A stretch of 64,000 bases of DNA from CAZABC01 sp964483405 (GCA_964483405.1 CAZABC010000012.1:5544-69543); one strand, 5' to 3'; counted from the stretch's first letter, positions 9,524-18,471 are shown. Program-made: numbers and translations. The notes: generated by a model from the sequence alone, not told the origin.

Positions 9524-10501
9524 CTACGGGCTCGGCGAGGGCTCCGTGGACGGAGGCGGGCTCGGCGGCGTCGGCGACGGCTCGGGGCTCGGCGGCGTCG
9601 GCGACGGCTCGGGGCTCGGGCTCGGGCTCGGCTCGGGGCTTGGCGAGGCCGACCCGTCCGGTGAGGCGCTCGGCGACGGCTCGGGAGATCCGCTCGGCTC
9701 GGTGGACGGGGAGGCGGACGGCGTCGCCGACGGGATCGGGGACGCGCCGGGGGTCGGGGTCGGGCGCGGCGTCGGGCGCGGCGTGGGCCTGGCCGTCGTC
9801 CCCGGGGTCGACGTCGCGCCGGCCGAGGCCGACGGCGCCGCGGAGGCCGACGGGTCGGTCGATGGCGATGCCTCGGGCAGGGGGCTCGCGTCCGCGCTCG
9901 CGGTCATCGTCGGCTCCGGCGACGCCTCGTCGGTCGGGGCCGGAGCGGCGGGCGTGACCGCGCCCTGGTCGGGCGACGACGGGGCCCCGGTCGCACCGAG
10001 GACGCCCTGGTCGGGCCCGCGCGGCAGGAGGGCGATGGCGAGGACGACCGCGGCGGCGATCCCGAGCACCGCCAGCGTGTCGCGGCGGAGCCGGTCACGG
10101 GCCGCGTCGGGGGGCCGGACGGGGATCGGCGGCGGGCCGCTTAGCGCGGGCCCGACCGTCCCGGACACGACCAGGCGGGTCGGTCGCACGGGGACCGGCG
10201 GCCCGGTCGGGACTGCCGCCGGGGGCGCCTCGTCCTCCGGCTCGGCGAGGCCGGTGTCCCGGCCGAGCAGTCGGCGGACGACGTACATCCCGACCGAGGC
10301 GTCGACGACGGCCACGATCCGCGCCAGCAGCCGGCTGCCGGGGACGGGCGGCCGGGCCGCCGCGCCTCGCCAGCGGAGCTCGTGGACGAGGACGAAGATC
10401 GCGACCGCCAGGGCCACCAGGAGGATGACGACGAGGACGAGCTGGGCCAACGGACCGGGTCCCTCCGCGGGGGCCGCGCGCGCCCCCTGCCTGGCGGGCA
10501 T
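9524..10501 (-). CDS. Membrane protein with Pro/Ser/Thr-rich tail, unknown function
   Basis: I recognise no family. The 325-residue product has two hydrophobic helices (about residues 18-41 and 143-161) separated by a Pro-rich cytoplasmic-type stretch with several basic residues. About 160 residues of low-complexity Ser/Pro/Thr/Ala-rich sequence follow, ending in repeated PSPEPSPTPP-like units. Such tails usually span the cell wall or are glycosylated outside the membrane. It lies 66 bases downstream of the TagO/WecA-like gene and just upstream of the atp promoter, so it is probably the last gene of the ribosomal-protein/wall transcript. A wall-associated role is an inference from tail and context. 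Confidence 0.6.
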   Translation of the reverse strand: MPARQGARAAPAEGPGPLAQLVLVVILLVALAVAIFVLVHELRWRGAAARPPVPGSRLLARIVAVVDASVGMYVVRRLLGRDTGLAEPEDEAPPAAVPTGPPVPVRPTRLVVSGTVGPALSGPPPIPVRPPDAARDRLRRDTLAVLGIAAAVVLAIALLPRGPDQGVLGATGAPSSPDQGAVTPAAPAPTDEASPEPTMTASADASPLPEASPSTDPSASAAPSASAGATSTPGTTARPTPRPTPRPTPTPGASPIPSATPSASPSTEPSGSPEPSPSASPDGSASPSPEPSPSPSPEPSPTPPSPEPSPTPPSPPPSTEPSPSP

Positions 10502-10567
10502 CGTAGCAGCAGAGCCGCCGCGACCGAGCGGCTGCGGGCCGAGCGGCTGCGGGCCGAGCGGCGTCGG

Positions 10568-11719
10568 CTAGCGACCCGCCTCGCTCGCCTCGTCGTCGCC
10601 CGCCGGCCCGGGCGGCTCCGCCGGCTCGTACGACGCAGCCGACAGCTCCTCGGCGACGAGCGAGCGCCGGGCGAGGATGAAGAGGCCGATCCCGAACAGG
10701 ACGAACAGGCCGAGGAACGCGTAGACCTGGCCGGTCCCCGACAGGAGCAGCGAGAGGATCGCGAGACCGCCGCAGATCGCGTAGATGAGGAGGACCGACT
10801 GGGTGTGCGACAGCCCGAGGTCGAGCAGGCGGTGGTGGATGTGGCCCCGGTCCGGGCTGAACGGCATCCGCCCGCCGGCGAGCCGCCGGACGATGATCCA
10901 GAAGGTGTCGAGGATCGGCACCCCGAGGACGAGGAGCGCGACGGCGACCTTCGCCGTGCCGAGGATCGACAGCAGGGCGAGCGTGTAGCCGAGGAACATC
11001 GTCCCGCTCGTCCCGGCGAAGATCGACGCCGGGTGGAAGTTCCAGCGGAGGAACCCGAGGAGCGCGCCGGCGAGGACGAAGCAGAGCAGCGCGATGTAGG
11101 GCTGGCCGACGGTCGTCGTCAGGCTGATGATCCCGAGCGTGACGGCGGCGATCAGCCCGATCCCCGACGACAGCCCGTCGAGCCCGTCGATGAAGTTGAT
11201 GCTGTTGATCATCCCGACGATCCAGAAGAGGGTGAAGGCGACGCCGATCCAGCCCTCGAGCCGGATCGCGCCCGGGCCGAGCGGGTTGTTGATGAAGCCG
11301 ACGCCGATCCCGAGTGCGACGGCCCAGGCGGCCAGGCCGAACTGGCCGATGAGCTGCCATCGCGCGCGGACCTGCAGGTAGTCGTCGATGAGGCCGATCA
11401 TCGCGGCGGCGACCGCCCCGGCGAGCAGGGCGACGAGCTCCGGCCGGTCGAGGAACGTCGGCAGGGGCAGGAGGTCGAGCTGGCCGTTGACCGCGATCGC
11501 GACGAGGGCGACCGTGACGAACGCCGTCACGGTCGCGATGCCGCCGGCGCGGGGGATCGGCCGGGTGTTGACCCGGCGTCGGTCGGGGACGTCGACCATG
11601 CCGACGGCGATCGCGGCTCGCCGGACGAGCGGCGTCAGGACGAGGGCGAGGAGGGCCGCGGCGGCGAACCCGACGAGGATGAACGGGATCGCCTCGGCCG
11701 CCCCGGGGGCGAGGGTCAC
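10568..11719 (-). CDS. TagO/WecA/MraY-family undecaprenyl-phosphate sugar-phosphate transferase
   Basis: Integral membrane enzyme that loads a HexNAc-1-phosphate from UDP-sugar onto undecaprenyl phosphate to start a surface polymer (teichoic-acid-like, O-antigen-like or arabinogalactan linkage). The 383-residue protein has ~10-11 membrane helices and the family motifs GLIDDYLQVRAR (Asp-Asp), NFIDGLDGLSSG and HIHHRLLDLGLSHTQ, the last two forming the metal and uridine site. The GTG start at 11719 overlaps the glyA stop as GTGA; the frame stays open upstream but that stretch is antisense-like filler inside glyA. The HIHH motif favours the WecA/TagO branch over MraY. The sugar used is not readable from sequence. 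Confidence 0.9.
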   Translation of the reverse strand: MTLAPGAAEAIPFILVGFAAAALLALVLTPLVRRAAIAVGMVDVPDRRRVNTRPIPRAGGIATVTAFVTVALVAIAVNGQLDLLPLPTFLDRPELVALLAGAVAAAMIGLIDDYLQVRARWQLIGQFGLAAWAVALGIGVGFINNPLGPGAIRLEGWIGVAFTLFWIVGMINSINFIDGLDGLSSGIGLIAAVTLGIISLTTTVGQPYIALLCFVLAGALLGFLRWNFHPASIFAGTSGTMFLGYTLALLSILGTAKVAVALLVLGVPILDTFWIIVRRLAGGRMPFSPDRGHIHHRLLDLGLSHTQSVLLIYAICGGLAILSLLLSGTGQVYAFLGLFVLFGIGLFILARRSLVAEELSAASYEPAEPPGPAGDDEASEAGR

Positions 11720-13044
11720 GAGCCGGGCAGGCCGGGCACCGGGAACCTGGCCGCGATCGCCCCGGCCTCGGCGGCGAGCCGCGAGCGGACGGCGGGGTCG
11801 TCGCGGCCGGCGATCGCCTCGATGAAGATCCGGCCGACCGCCCGCATCTCGTCGGGCCCGAAGCCGCGGGTCGTCGTCGCCGGCGTCCCGAGCCGGACCC
11901 CCGACGAGACGTTCGGCGGGAGCGGGTCGAACGGGATCGCGTTCTTGTTGACCGTGACACCGACCTCGTCGAGGATCCGCTCCGCGTCGCGGCCGGACAC
12001 GCCGAGCGGCGAGACGTCGACGAGGACGAGGTGGTTGTCGGTCCCGCCGGACACGACCCGGGCCCCGCCGGCGGCGACCGTATCGGCGAGGACCCCCGCG
12101 TTCTCGACGACCCGGCGCTGGTCGGCGCGGAACGACTCGGTCGCGGCGAGCAGGAAGGCGACCGCCTTGCCGGCGATGACGTGGAGGAGCGGGCCGCCCT
12201 GGGTGCCGGGGAAGACCGCCTTGTCGACCGCCGCCGCCAGGCTCGTCTTCACCGTCGGGAAGCGGGCCCGATCCACCCCCTCGGGGAGCTCGCGGCGGGC
12301 GAAGACGAGGCCGCCACGGGCGCCGCGGAGGGTCTTGTGCGTCGTCGTCGTGACGATGTCGGCGTGCGGGAAGGGGCTCGGGTGGACGCCCGCCGCGACG
12401 AGGCCCGCGATGTGGGCCATGTCGACCATCAGGAGCGCGCCGACGCCGTGGGCGATCGCCGCCATCCGCTCGAAGTCCCAGGTCCGCGGATACGCCGAGG
12501 CGCCGCCGACGATGAGCTTGGGCCGGACCGAGGCGGCCAGCCGGGCGAGCTCGTCGTAGTCGATCCGCTCGGTCGCCCGGTCGACACCGTACGGGTGGAA
12601 CCGGTAGAGCCGCCCGCTGAAGTTGACCGGCGAGCCGTGGGTCAGGTGACCGCCGTGGGCGAGATCCATCCCGAGGACGTCGTCGCCCGGCTCGAGGACG
12701 GCGAAATAGGCCGCCATGTTCGCCTGGGCGCCCGAGTGGGGCTGGACGTTGACGTGCTCCGCGCCCGGGAACAGGGCGAGCGCCCGCGCCTGGGCGAGCC
12801 GCTCGGCGACGTCGACGTGCTCGCAGCCGCCGTAGTAGCGCCGGCCGGGGAGGCCCTCGGCGTACTTGTTCGTCAGCCATGAGCCCTGGGCCTCCATGAC
12901 CGCCGCGAACGTGTAGTTCTCGGAGGCGATGAGCTCGATGTGCTCGTGCTGGCGGCGCCGCTCGGCGACCATCGCCGCCCACAGCTCGGGATCAAGCTCG
13001 GCGATGCTCGCCCAGGCGATGTCCGCCGCGGGGGAGATGGTCAT
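11716..13044 (-). CDS. glyA: Serine hydroxymethyltransferase
   Basis: PLP enzyme interconverting serine and glycine with tetrahydrofolate, the main source of one-carbon units. The 442-residue protein carries the N-terminal HIELIASENY motif, the cofactor region MVDMAHIAGLVAAG and the PLP-binding Lys237 in TTTTHKTLRGARGG. Length and order of motifs are normal. Its ATG overlaps the HAD-phosphatase stop (ATGA) and its stop overlaps the next gene (GTGA), placing it in the prfA-prmC operon. Confidence 0.97.
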   Translation of the reverse strand: MTISPAADIAWASIAELDPELWAAMVAERRRQHEHIELIASENYTFAAVMEAQGSWLTNKYAEGLPGRRYYGGCEHVDVAERLAQARALALFPGAEHVNVQPHSGAQANMAAYFAVLEPGDDVLGMDLAHGGHLTHGSPVNFSGRLYRFHPYGVDRATERIDYDELARLAASVRPKLIVGGASAYPRTWDFERMAAIAHGVGALLMVDMAHIAGLVAAGVHPSPFPHADIVTTTTHKTLRGARGGLVFARRELPEGVDRARFPTVKTSLAAAVDKAVFPGTQGGPLLHVIAGKAVAFLLAATESFRADQRRVVENAGVLADTVAAGGARVVSGGTDNHLVLVDVSPLGVSGRDAERILDEVGVTVNKNAIPFDPLPPNVSSGVRLGTPATTTRGFGPDEMRAVGRIFIEAIAGRDDPAVRSRLAAEAGAIAARFPVPGLPGS

Positions 13045-14138
13045 CGTGCGTCGACTCCTCGCTCGCCGGGCGTGCCGCCGGCACCGACCGGCGCCTGCCG
13101 GCCGACCCGCCCGGGCCCATCGTCGCTATCGTCCCACACCGGGTCGAGAGGGGTCGCCGGCCCGTCGCCGGGGAGGGGCGAGGCCTCGAGCTCGCGGGCG
13201 GCCGTCGCCCGGGCGGCGGCGCCGGCCTCCAGCCACGCCGCGAGGTTGGCCGCCGCGGTCCGAGGACCGGCGAGGACGAGGTCCTCGATGAGCCGTGCCG
13301 CGCCCTGCTCGGCGAGCGGCGGGGCGACGTACCGCGCGACCGCTCGGACCGCGGCCGGGGCGCCGGCCATCGCCGCCCCGTGCCCGGCGACGACGATCAT
13401 GTCGAGGTCGTTGAGCTGGTCGCCGATCGCGAACGCCTGCTCGAGCGGGACGCCGGCCCGTCGGGCCAGCCAGCGCAGGCCGCGGCCCTTGCTCACGCCG
13501 GGCGCCACCCACTCGAGGAAGCGCGGGTGGCTGAGGGTGACCTCGGCCCGACCGGCGAAGTGGGCACGCGCCGGTCCGAGCGCCGCGCCGGGCACCCCCG
13601 CAGGGCCCATCGCGATGATCTTGGTGACCGGGTGGCGGACCGCCTCGACGATGTCCGGCACGAGCTCGGCACGGGCGCCGAGGAAGGTCGAGTAGTCGTC
13701 GGCCATCGGGTCGTCGGCTCGGATGACGAACCGCTCGAGGTGGTTCACGTGCGGGTCGAGCCCATGGTCGCGGCACCAGGCGATCGCGTCGCGGGCGACC
13801 TCCGGTTCGAGCGGCGTATGCCGCAGCAGCCGACCGATCGGCGGCCCGCCGTCGCGCCGCCGGATCCGGCCGGGTGGCGGCATCGACCGGATGAGCGCCC
13901 CCTGGTAGGCGACGATCGGGTCGCGCAGGCCGAGCGTCTCGGCGAAGATCCAGGCCGACGACGCCATCCGCCCGGTGACGAGCGAGACGGCGAGCCCGCG
14001 CCGGACGGCGGCCCGGACTGCCTCGCGGGTCCGGTCGTGGAGGACGAGGTCGTCGCCGACGAGCGTCCCGTCGATGTCGAGCGCGAGCAGCCGGATCGGC
14101 AGCCTCGGCCCGGGTGTCATCCGCGCCGGATCGCTCAC
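13041..14138 (-). CDS. Cof-type HAD-family hydrolase
   Basis: Predicted phosphatase of the haloacid dehalogenase superfamily (Cof/SupH group, C2-capped) acting on small phosphorylated metabolites. Motif I is ALDIDGTLVGD with the nucleophile and acid Asp residues, motif II includes SLVTGR, motif III is the Lys in VTKIIAMG, and motif IV is AIGDQLNDLDMI. The start was set at GTG 14138, overlapping the prmC stop as GTGA; an ATG at 14120 is an alternative. The last ~60 residues are a Pro/Asp-rich extension without known function. The substrate is unknown. Confidence 0.85.
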   Translation of the reverse strand: MSDPARMTPGPRLPIRLLALDIDGTLVGDDLVLHDRTREAVRAAVRRGLAVSLVTGRMASSAWIFAETLGLRDPIVAYQGALIRSMPPPGRIRRRDGGPPIGRLLRHTPLEPEVARDAIAWCRDHGLDPHVNHLERFVIRADDPMADDYSTFLGARAELVPDIVEAVRHPVTKIIAMGPAGVPGAALGPARAHFAGRAEVTLSHPRFLEWVAPGVSKGRGLRWLARRAGVPLEQAFAIGDQLNDLDMIVVAGHGAAMAGAPAAVRAVARYVAPPLAEQGAARLIEDLVLAGPRTAAANLAAWLEAGAAARATAARELEASPLPGDGPATPLDPVWDDSDDGPGRVGRQAPVGAGGTPGERGVDAR

Positions 14139-15037
14139 CGTCGGCCCGGCTCGACGCGCGCCACCCGCGGCAGCCCGGCGAGGTCGGTCTCGACCCGGCA
14201 GCGCCAGCCCGGCAGGATCGCGACGACGGCCGCGCAGATCGCGTCGGCCTGGTCGGCGCCGATCTCGAGGAGGGCGACCCCATCCGGCCGGAGGTGGCGC
14301 GGCAGCAGCTCGAGCAGCCGGCCGATGACCTCGAGCCCGTCGGCGCCGCCGTCGAGCGCCAGGGCCGGCTCGAACGAGGTCGCGACCGGCAGGCCGTCGA
14401 TGGCCCCGGAGCGGACGTACGGGAGGTTGGCGCACAGGACGTCGATGCGGTCGCCGTCGGGGAGCAGGTCGGCCAGCCGAAGCCGGACCGCATCGGCCAC
14501 GGCGTGGGCAGCGAGGTTCTCGGCCGCGAGCGAGAGCGCGTCCGGCGAGATGTCGGTCGCGAGGATCCGCACCTCCTCGAGCATCCGCCGCCGGCGGAGG
14601 GCCACGGCGAGGGCCACGGCGATCGCGCCGGCGCCGGTGCCGACGTCGGCGACGAGGAGCGGCGGCGCGCCGGGCGGGCGCGGCCCGCCGGTCAGCCGGC
14701 CGACGACCTCGGCCTCGGCGAGCTCGACGAGCCGCTCGGTCTCGGGGCGCGGGATGAGCGCCCGCCGGTCGACGATGAAGGCGAGCCCACGGAACTCCTT
14801 GAGGCCCCGGATGTAGGCGACCGGTTCGCCGGCCGCGCGACGATCGATCCGCTCGCGGAACGCGGCGGCCGGTCCGTCCCCGACGACCGTCTCACCGTAG
14901 GCGATGAGCCGCGACCGGTCGAGGTCGAGGACGCTGCCGAGGAGCAGCTCGGTGTCGAGCCGGGGCGTCTCCGAGCCGGCCTCGCGGAGACGGGTCGTCC
15001 CCTCGCGCAGCAGCCCCTCGACCGTCGTCCCGCTCAC
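14135..15037 (-). CDS. prmC: Release factor glutamine methyltransferase PrmC
   Basis: Methylates the Gln of the GGQ motif in RF1 and RF2, using S-adenosylmethionine. It has 300 residues, with an N-terminal helical RF-binding domain including the LIPRPETE segment and a Rossmann methyltransferase core with VADVGTGAGAIAVALA. The substrate-clamping motif reads NLPYV rather than the more common NPPYI, a known variant. It lies 15 bases after prfA, its substrate gene, which supports the assignment. The start is GTG. Confidence 0.94.
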   Translation of the reverse strand: MSGTTVEGLLREGTTRLREAGSETPRLDTELLLGSVLDLDRSRLIAYGETVVGDGPAAAFRERIDRRAAGEPVAYIRGLKEFRGLAFIVDRRALIPRPETERLVELAEAEVVGRLTGGPRPPGAPPLLVADVGTGAGAIAVALAVALRRRRMLEEVRILATDISPDALSLAAENLAAHAVADAVRLRLADLLPDGDRIDVLCANLPYVRSGAIDGLPVATSFEPALALDGGADGLEVIGRLLELLPRHLRPDGVALLEIGADQADAICAAVVAILPGWRCRVETDLAGLPRVARVEPGRR

Positions 15038-15052
15038 GCCCGGCCCCGCCCG

Positions 15053-16156
15053 TCAGCCGGCCGGCGCCGGCTCGGCCTCGACGAGGTGGCGGAGGCGGTC
15101 GGCCTGGTCGGACGTCGCGAGCGCATCGACCATCTCGTCGAGGTCGCCCTCGAGGAAGGCCGAGACGCCGAAGACGTCGCGACCGATCCGGTGGTCGGTG
15201 ATCCGGTTCTGCGGGAAGTTGTAGGTCCGGATCTTGTCCGATCGATCGCCCGCGCCGATCATCGAGCGCCGGGCCGCCGAGCCGGCCTCGCGCTGGCGCG
15301 CCAGCTCCTGGTCGTACAGCCGCGAGCGCAGCACCGCCATCGCCTTCGCCTTGTTCTTGTGCTGGCTCTTCTCGTCCTGGATCTCGACGACCAGCCCGCT
15401 CGGGAGGTGGGTGATCCGGACCGCCGAGTCGGTCGTGTTCACCGACTGCCCGCCGGGGCCCGAGGAGCGCTTGACCTCGATCCGGAGGTCCCGATCCTCG
15501 TCGATCTCGACGTCGATCTCCTCGGCCTCCGGCATCACGACGACGGTCACGGTCGAGGTGTGGATGCGCCCCGACGACTCGGTCGCCGGGATCCGCTGGA
15601 CCCGGTGGACGCCACCCTCGAACTTGAGCCGGCTGTAGGCCCCGGCGCCGTCGACCTTGACGATCGCCTCCTTGATCCCGCCGATGCCGGTCTCGTTGAG
15701 GCTCAGGACCTCGGCCGACCAGCGCCGCCGATCGGCGTAGCGGAGGTACATCCGGAGGACCTCGGCGGCGAACAGGGCGGCCTCCTCGCCGCCGGCACCG
15801 GCGCGGATCTCGAGGATGACGTTGCGGTCGTCGTTCGGGTCGCGCGGCAGGAGCAGGACCTTGAGGGTCTCGATCAGTCGCGCCTCGTGCGCCTCGAGCC
15901 GCTCGACCTCCTCGCGGCCCATCGACCGAAGCTCGTCGTCGGCGTCGCCGTCGCGGATGGCCCGGGCGCCGTCGAGCTCGGCCCGGACGGCCTGCAGCTC
16001 GCGGAACGCTTCGACCACCGGCTCGAGCCGGGCGAGCTCGCGGCCGAGTCGACGGAGCTCCGCCGGGTCGCGCATCGTCTCGGGTCGGGCGAGCTCCGCC
16101 CCCAGCTCGTCGTACTGGCGGCCGACGGCGGCGAGCTTGTCGTCGAGCCCGCTCAC
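15053..16156 (-). CDS. prfA: Peptide chain release factor 1
   Basis: Recognises UAA and UAG and triggers peptide release in the ribosome. The GTG at 16156 gives a 367-residue protein with the expected N-terminal helical domain (SGLDDKLAAVGRQYDELGAE). It carries the codon-recognition PAT tripeptide in RVQRIPATESSGRIH and the catalytic GGQ in SSGPGGQSVNTTDSAVR. The frame is open further upstream into the YqhQ gene, but family alignment places the start here. It is followed by prmC. Confidence 0.96.
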   Translation of the reverse strand: MSGLDDKLAAVGRQYDELGAELARPETMRDPAELRRLGRELARLEPVVEAFRELQAVRAELDGARAIRDGDADDELRSMGREEVERLEAHEARLIETLKVLLLPRDPNDDRNVILEIRAGAGGEEAALFAAEVLRMYLRYADRRRWSAEVLSLNETGIGGIKEAIVKVDGAGAYSRLKFEGGVHRVQRIPATESSGRIHTSTVTVVVMPEAEEIDVEIDEDRDLRIEVKRSSGPGGQSVNTTDSAVRITHLPSGLVVEIQDEKSQHKNKAKAMAVLRSRLYDQELARQREAGSAARRSMIGAGDRSDKIRTYNFPQNRITDHRIGRDVFGVSAFLEGDLDEMVDALATSDQADRLRHLVEAEPAPAG

Positions 16157-16193
16157 CGCGGTCGGGGTCGGCGGCCCGGGCCGCCGGGTCCGG

Positions 16194-17150
16194 TCATGCC
16201 GCGGACGCCGGCGGCTCGACCTCGCGGCCGCCGATGACGAGCGGCTCGTGCTCGAAGACGGCCGACCCCTCGGGGATCTCGGCGCCATCGGCGGCGAGCG
16301 CCTGCTGCATCGAGACGATGGCGACCTCGACCATGTCGTCGCTCGGCTGCTTCGTCGTGATCATCTGGACGAGGATCCCGGGCCACATCAGCACCTTGAC
16401 CACCGGATTCGCCCGATACCGCGCCCCCAGCCGGAGGAGCTCGTAGGCGATCATCGCGATGACCGGGATGAGCAGGATCCGGCTGGCGATCATCACGAGC
16501 GGGTCCTGCCGGCCGACGAAGGCGAAGGCGACGATCGAGACGAGGATGACGACGACGAGGAACTCCGTCCCGCAGCGGGGATGGGCGGTCGGGTAGCGCC
16601 GGACGTTCTCGGGCGTGAGCGGGTCGCCGCGCTCGAGCGCGTGGATCGTCATGTGCTCCGCGCCGTGGTACTGGAAGACGCGGCGGATGTCGGGCGTCCG
16701 CGAGATCAGGGCGAGGTAGCCGATGAAGATGAGCGCCCGGAAGACGCCCTCGGCGAGGTGCTGGACCAGGTCGTTCTCGATCCACCCGAAGAGGACGCTC
16801 GCGCCGGCGAGCGGAGCGAGGAAGAAGATCACGATGCCGAGGATCATCGTGACCCCGAGCATCAACGCGATCGAGCCCTTGCCGAGCTCGACCCCCTCGC
16901 CCTCCGCCTGGAGGCTCGCCGAGCGGATGAGCCACTTCGTGCCGGTCACGAGGGTCTCGTAGAGGATCACCAGCCCTCGGGCGAACGGCAGCTTCGACCA
17001 GCGCGAGCCGTGGAAGCCGGCGTCGAGCCGCTCGGTGGCGGTGACGATGTGGCCGTCGGGGTGCCGGAAGGCGACCGCGATCGCGTCGCGACCGCGCATC
17101 AGGACGCCCTCGATCAGGGCCTGGCCGCCGTAGTTGTAGCGAGGGGGCAT
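16194..17150 (-). CDS. YqhQ-like DUF1385 membrane protein
   Basis: Member of the DUF1385 family (B. subtilis YqhQ), often found beside prfA and rpmE; its biochemical role is not established. The 318-residue form starts with MPPRYNYGGQALIEGVLMRG, the family signature. Four or five membrane helices follow, and the conserved block YHGAEHMTIHALERGD with its His and Glu residues, plus HPRCGTEF, suggests metal binding. The start at 17150 was chosen by family; an open frame continues upstream without similarity. It sits between rpmE and prfA. Confidence 0.88.
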   Translation of the reverse strand: MPPRYNYGGQALIEGVLMRGRDAIAVAFRHPDGHIVTATERLDAGFHGSRWSKLPFARGLVILYETLVTGTKWLIRSASLQAEGEGVELGKGSIALMLGVTMILGIVIFFLAPLAGASVLFGWIENDLVQHLAEGVFRALIFIGYLALISRTPDIRRVFQYHGAEHMTIHALERGDPLTPENVRRYPTAHPRCGTEFLVVVILVSIVAFAFVGRQDPLVMIASRILLIPVIAMIAYELLRLGARYRANPVVKVLMWPGILVQMITTKQPSDDMVEVAIVSMQQALAADGAEIPEGSAVFEHEPLVIGGREVEPPASAA

Positions 17151-17218
17151 GGCGCGAAGTCTACCGGTCCGGGCGCCTGGACCCGTTTCCGGGCCGAGCC
17201 GCGGTTGTCGCGCACGGG

Positions 17219-17431
17219 TCAGGCGCGCGCCTGGCGCTCCAGCCGCTTCTGGAACCGCTCGACCTGGCCGGCGGTGTCGACGATCGTCTGCTTGCCGGTG
17301 AAGAACGGGTGGCAGCTGCTGCAGACGTCGACCCGGAGCTCCGGGCGCGTCGAGCCGACGGTGAACTCGGTGCCGCACGAGCCGCAGTGGACGGTCGCCT
17401 GGTGGTACTTGGGGTGGATGTCGGGCTTCAC
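17219..17431 (-). CDS. rpmE: Large ribosomal subunit protein bL31, zinc form
   Basis: Small 50S protein bridging the subunits near the central protuberance. The 70-residue sequence starts MKPDIHPKYHQATVHCGSCG and has four Cys in the pattern CX2C...CX2C (Cys16, Cys19 and the VCSSC pair), the zinc-binding type rather than the zinc-independent paralogue. It lies 77 bases after rpmA, in the same direction. Confidence 0.97.
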   Translation of the reverse strand: MKPDIHPKYHQATVHCGSCGTEFTVGSTRPELRVDVCSSCHPFFTGKQTIVDTAGQVERFQKRLERQARA

Positions 17432-17508
17432 GGGTCCTCTCCTCCGACGCCGTCCGGAACGGGGTCGCGATGCCCCGCCGGTGGCCGCCGGCTAGCGTGC
17501 GGCTGCGG

Positions 17509-17775
17509 TCAGGCGGTCGCCTCGACGGCCTCGACCCGGATCCGCTTCTTGTCGCGGCGGGCGTGCTCGAAGCGGACCTTGCCGTCGATCGTCGCGAACA
17601 CGGTGTAGTCGCGGCCGAGCCCGGCGCCCTCGCCGGCGAGGAAGGTCATCCCGCGCTGCCGGACGATGATCGAGCCGGCGCTGACGAGCTGGCCGTCGCC
17701 GGCCTTCACGCCGAGTCGCTGGCCGACCGAGTCGCGACCGTTCTTCGAGCTGGAGCCGGCTTTCTTGTGGGCCAT
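17509..17775 (-). CDS. rpmA: Large ribosomal subunit protein bL27
   Basis: 50S protein whose N-terminal tail reaches the peptidyl-transferase centre. The 88-residue sequence begins MAHKKAGSSSKNGRDS, the short-tail form that needs no N-terminal cleavage beyond Met removal. The core GQLVSAGSIIVRQRG is canonical. It starts five bases after the rplU stop and belongs to the rplU-rpmA transcript. Confidence 0.97.
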   Translation of the reverse strand: MAHKKAGSSSKNGRDSVGQRLGVKAGDGQLVSAGSIIVRQRGMTFLAGEGAGLGRDYTVFATIDGKVRFEHARRDKKRIRVEAVEATA

Positions 17776-17780
17776 CGCGG

Positions 17781-18383
17781 CTACTCGTCCTTCTTCGTCT
17801 TGCGGCGCGGGGCCTTCGCCGGGGCCTCGGGCTCGGTGGCCTCGGCGGCCTCACCCGGCTCGGCGGCGGCCTTCGCGGCCTTGGGCGTCGTCGCCTTCGC
17901 GGTCTTCGGCTCCGCAGCGGGCTCGGCGGCTGCCGGCTCCGCCTTGGCCGCGAGCTTCGCAGCCAGGGCGGCATCGGCGGCTGCCTGCTTGGCCGCGGCC
18001 TCCTCGAGGCGCTCACGCTCCGTCCGACGGTCGTCGGCGGCCTTGCGCGCCGACTCCGCCGCGCTCCGGCCACCGAAGGCGATGTCGCTGATCCGGAGCG
18101 TCGTCAGGTCCTGGCGGTGGCCCTTCTTGACCCGGCGGCGGGCCTTGGGGCGGTACTTGAAGACGATGACCTTGTCGCCGCGACCCTGGGCGACGACCTC
18201 GGCCGTGACGGTGGCGCCGTCGACGACCGGGCGGCCGATCGCGGCCTCGTCGCCGTCGGCGACGAGGAGGACGCGGTCGAGCGTCACGCTCGTGCCGGCC
18301 TCCACCTCGAGCTTCTCGACCTCGAGCACGGTGCCGACCTCGACGCGGTACTGCTTCCCGCCGGTCTCGATGACTGCGTACAT
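17781..18383 (-). CDS. rplU: Large ribosomal subunit protein bL21 with long C-terminal extension
   Basis: 50S protein binding 23S rRNA. The first ~103 residues (MYAVIETGGKQYRVEVGTV through KKGHRQDLTTLRI) are a complete bL21. Another ~95 residues follow, low-complexity and rich in Ala, Lys, Glu and Pro, ending in a basic RRKTKKDE. The total is 200 residues against the usual ~103. The start is ATG at 18383, with no upstream extension in the family. A strong promoter and a GC-rich hairpin lie in the 88-base leader, and bL27 follows directly. Confidence 0.95.
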   Translation of the reverse strand: MYAVIETGGKQYRVEVGTVLEVEKLEVEAGTSVTLDRVLLVADGDEAAIGRPVVDGATVTAEVVAQGRGDKVIVFKYRPKARRRVKKGHRQDLTTLRISDIAFGGRSAAESARKAADDRRTERERLEEAAAKQAAADAALAAKLAAKAEPAAAEPAAEPKTAKATTPKAAKAAAEPGEAAEATEPEAPAKAPRRKTKKDE

Positions 18384-18401
18384 GGGTCCTCGGGTGTGCT
18401 G

Positions 18402-18423
18402 GCGGCCGCAGACCGGCGGCCGC
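18402..18423 (-). promoter_or_regulatory. Hairpin in the bL21 mRNA leader
   Basis: Two copies of the self-complementary octamer GCGGCCGC are separated by six bases, giving an 8-bp stem in the rplU 5' leader, 18-40 bases upstream of the ATG. Ribosomal-protein leaders for L21 are known in other phyla, but I cannot match this one to a described motif, so autoregulation is only a possibility. Confidence 0.4.
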
Positions 18424-18471
18424 GTCGTGGACGTGGGAAGGCACCCCGAACCCTTCGAGGCGCGAACAGGG

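Noticed and set aside
9540..9660. Short tandem GGCTCGG-type repeats as a CRISPR or regulatory array
   Set aside because: They encode the SPEPSPTPP tail of the membrane protein and have no spacers; no CRISPR array was seen in the window.
11720..12982. Upstream extension of the TagO/WecA-like frame through glyA
   Set aside because: The extension is open only because of GC bias. The GTG at 11719 with GTGA overlap gives the family N-terminus.
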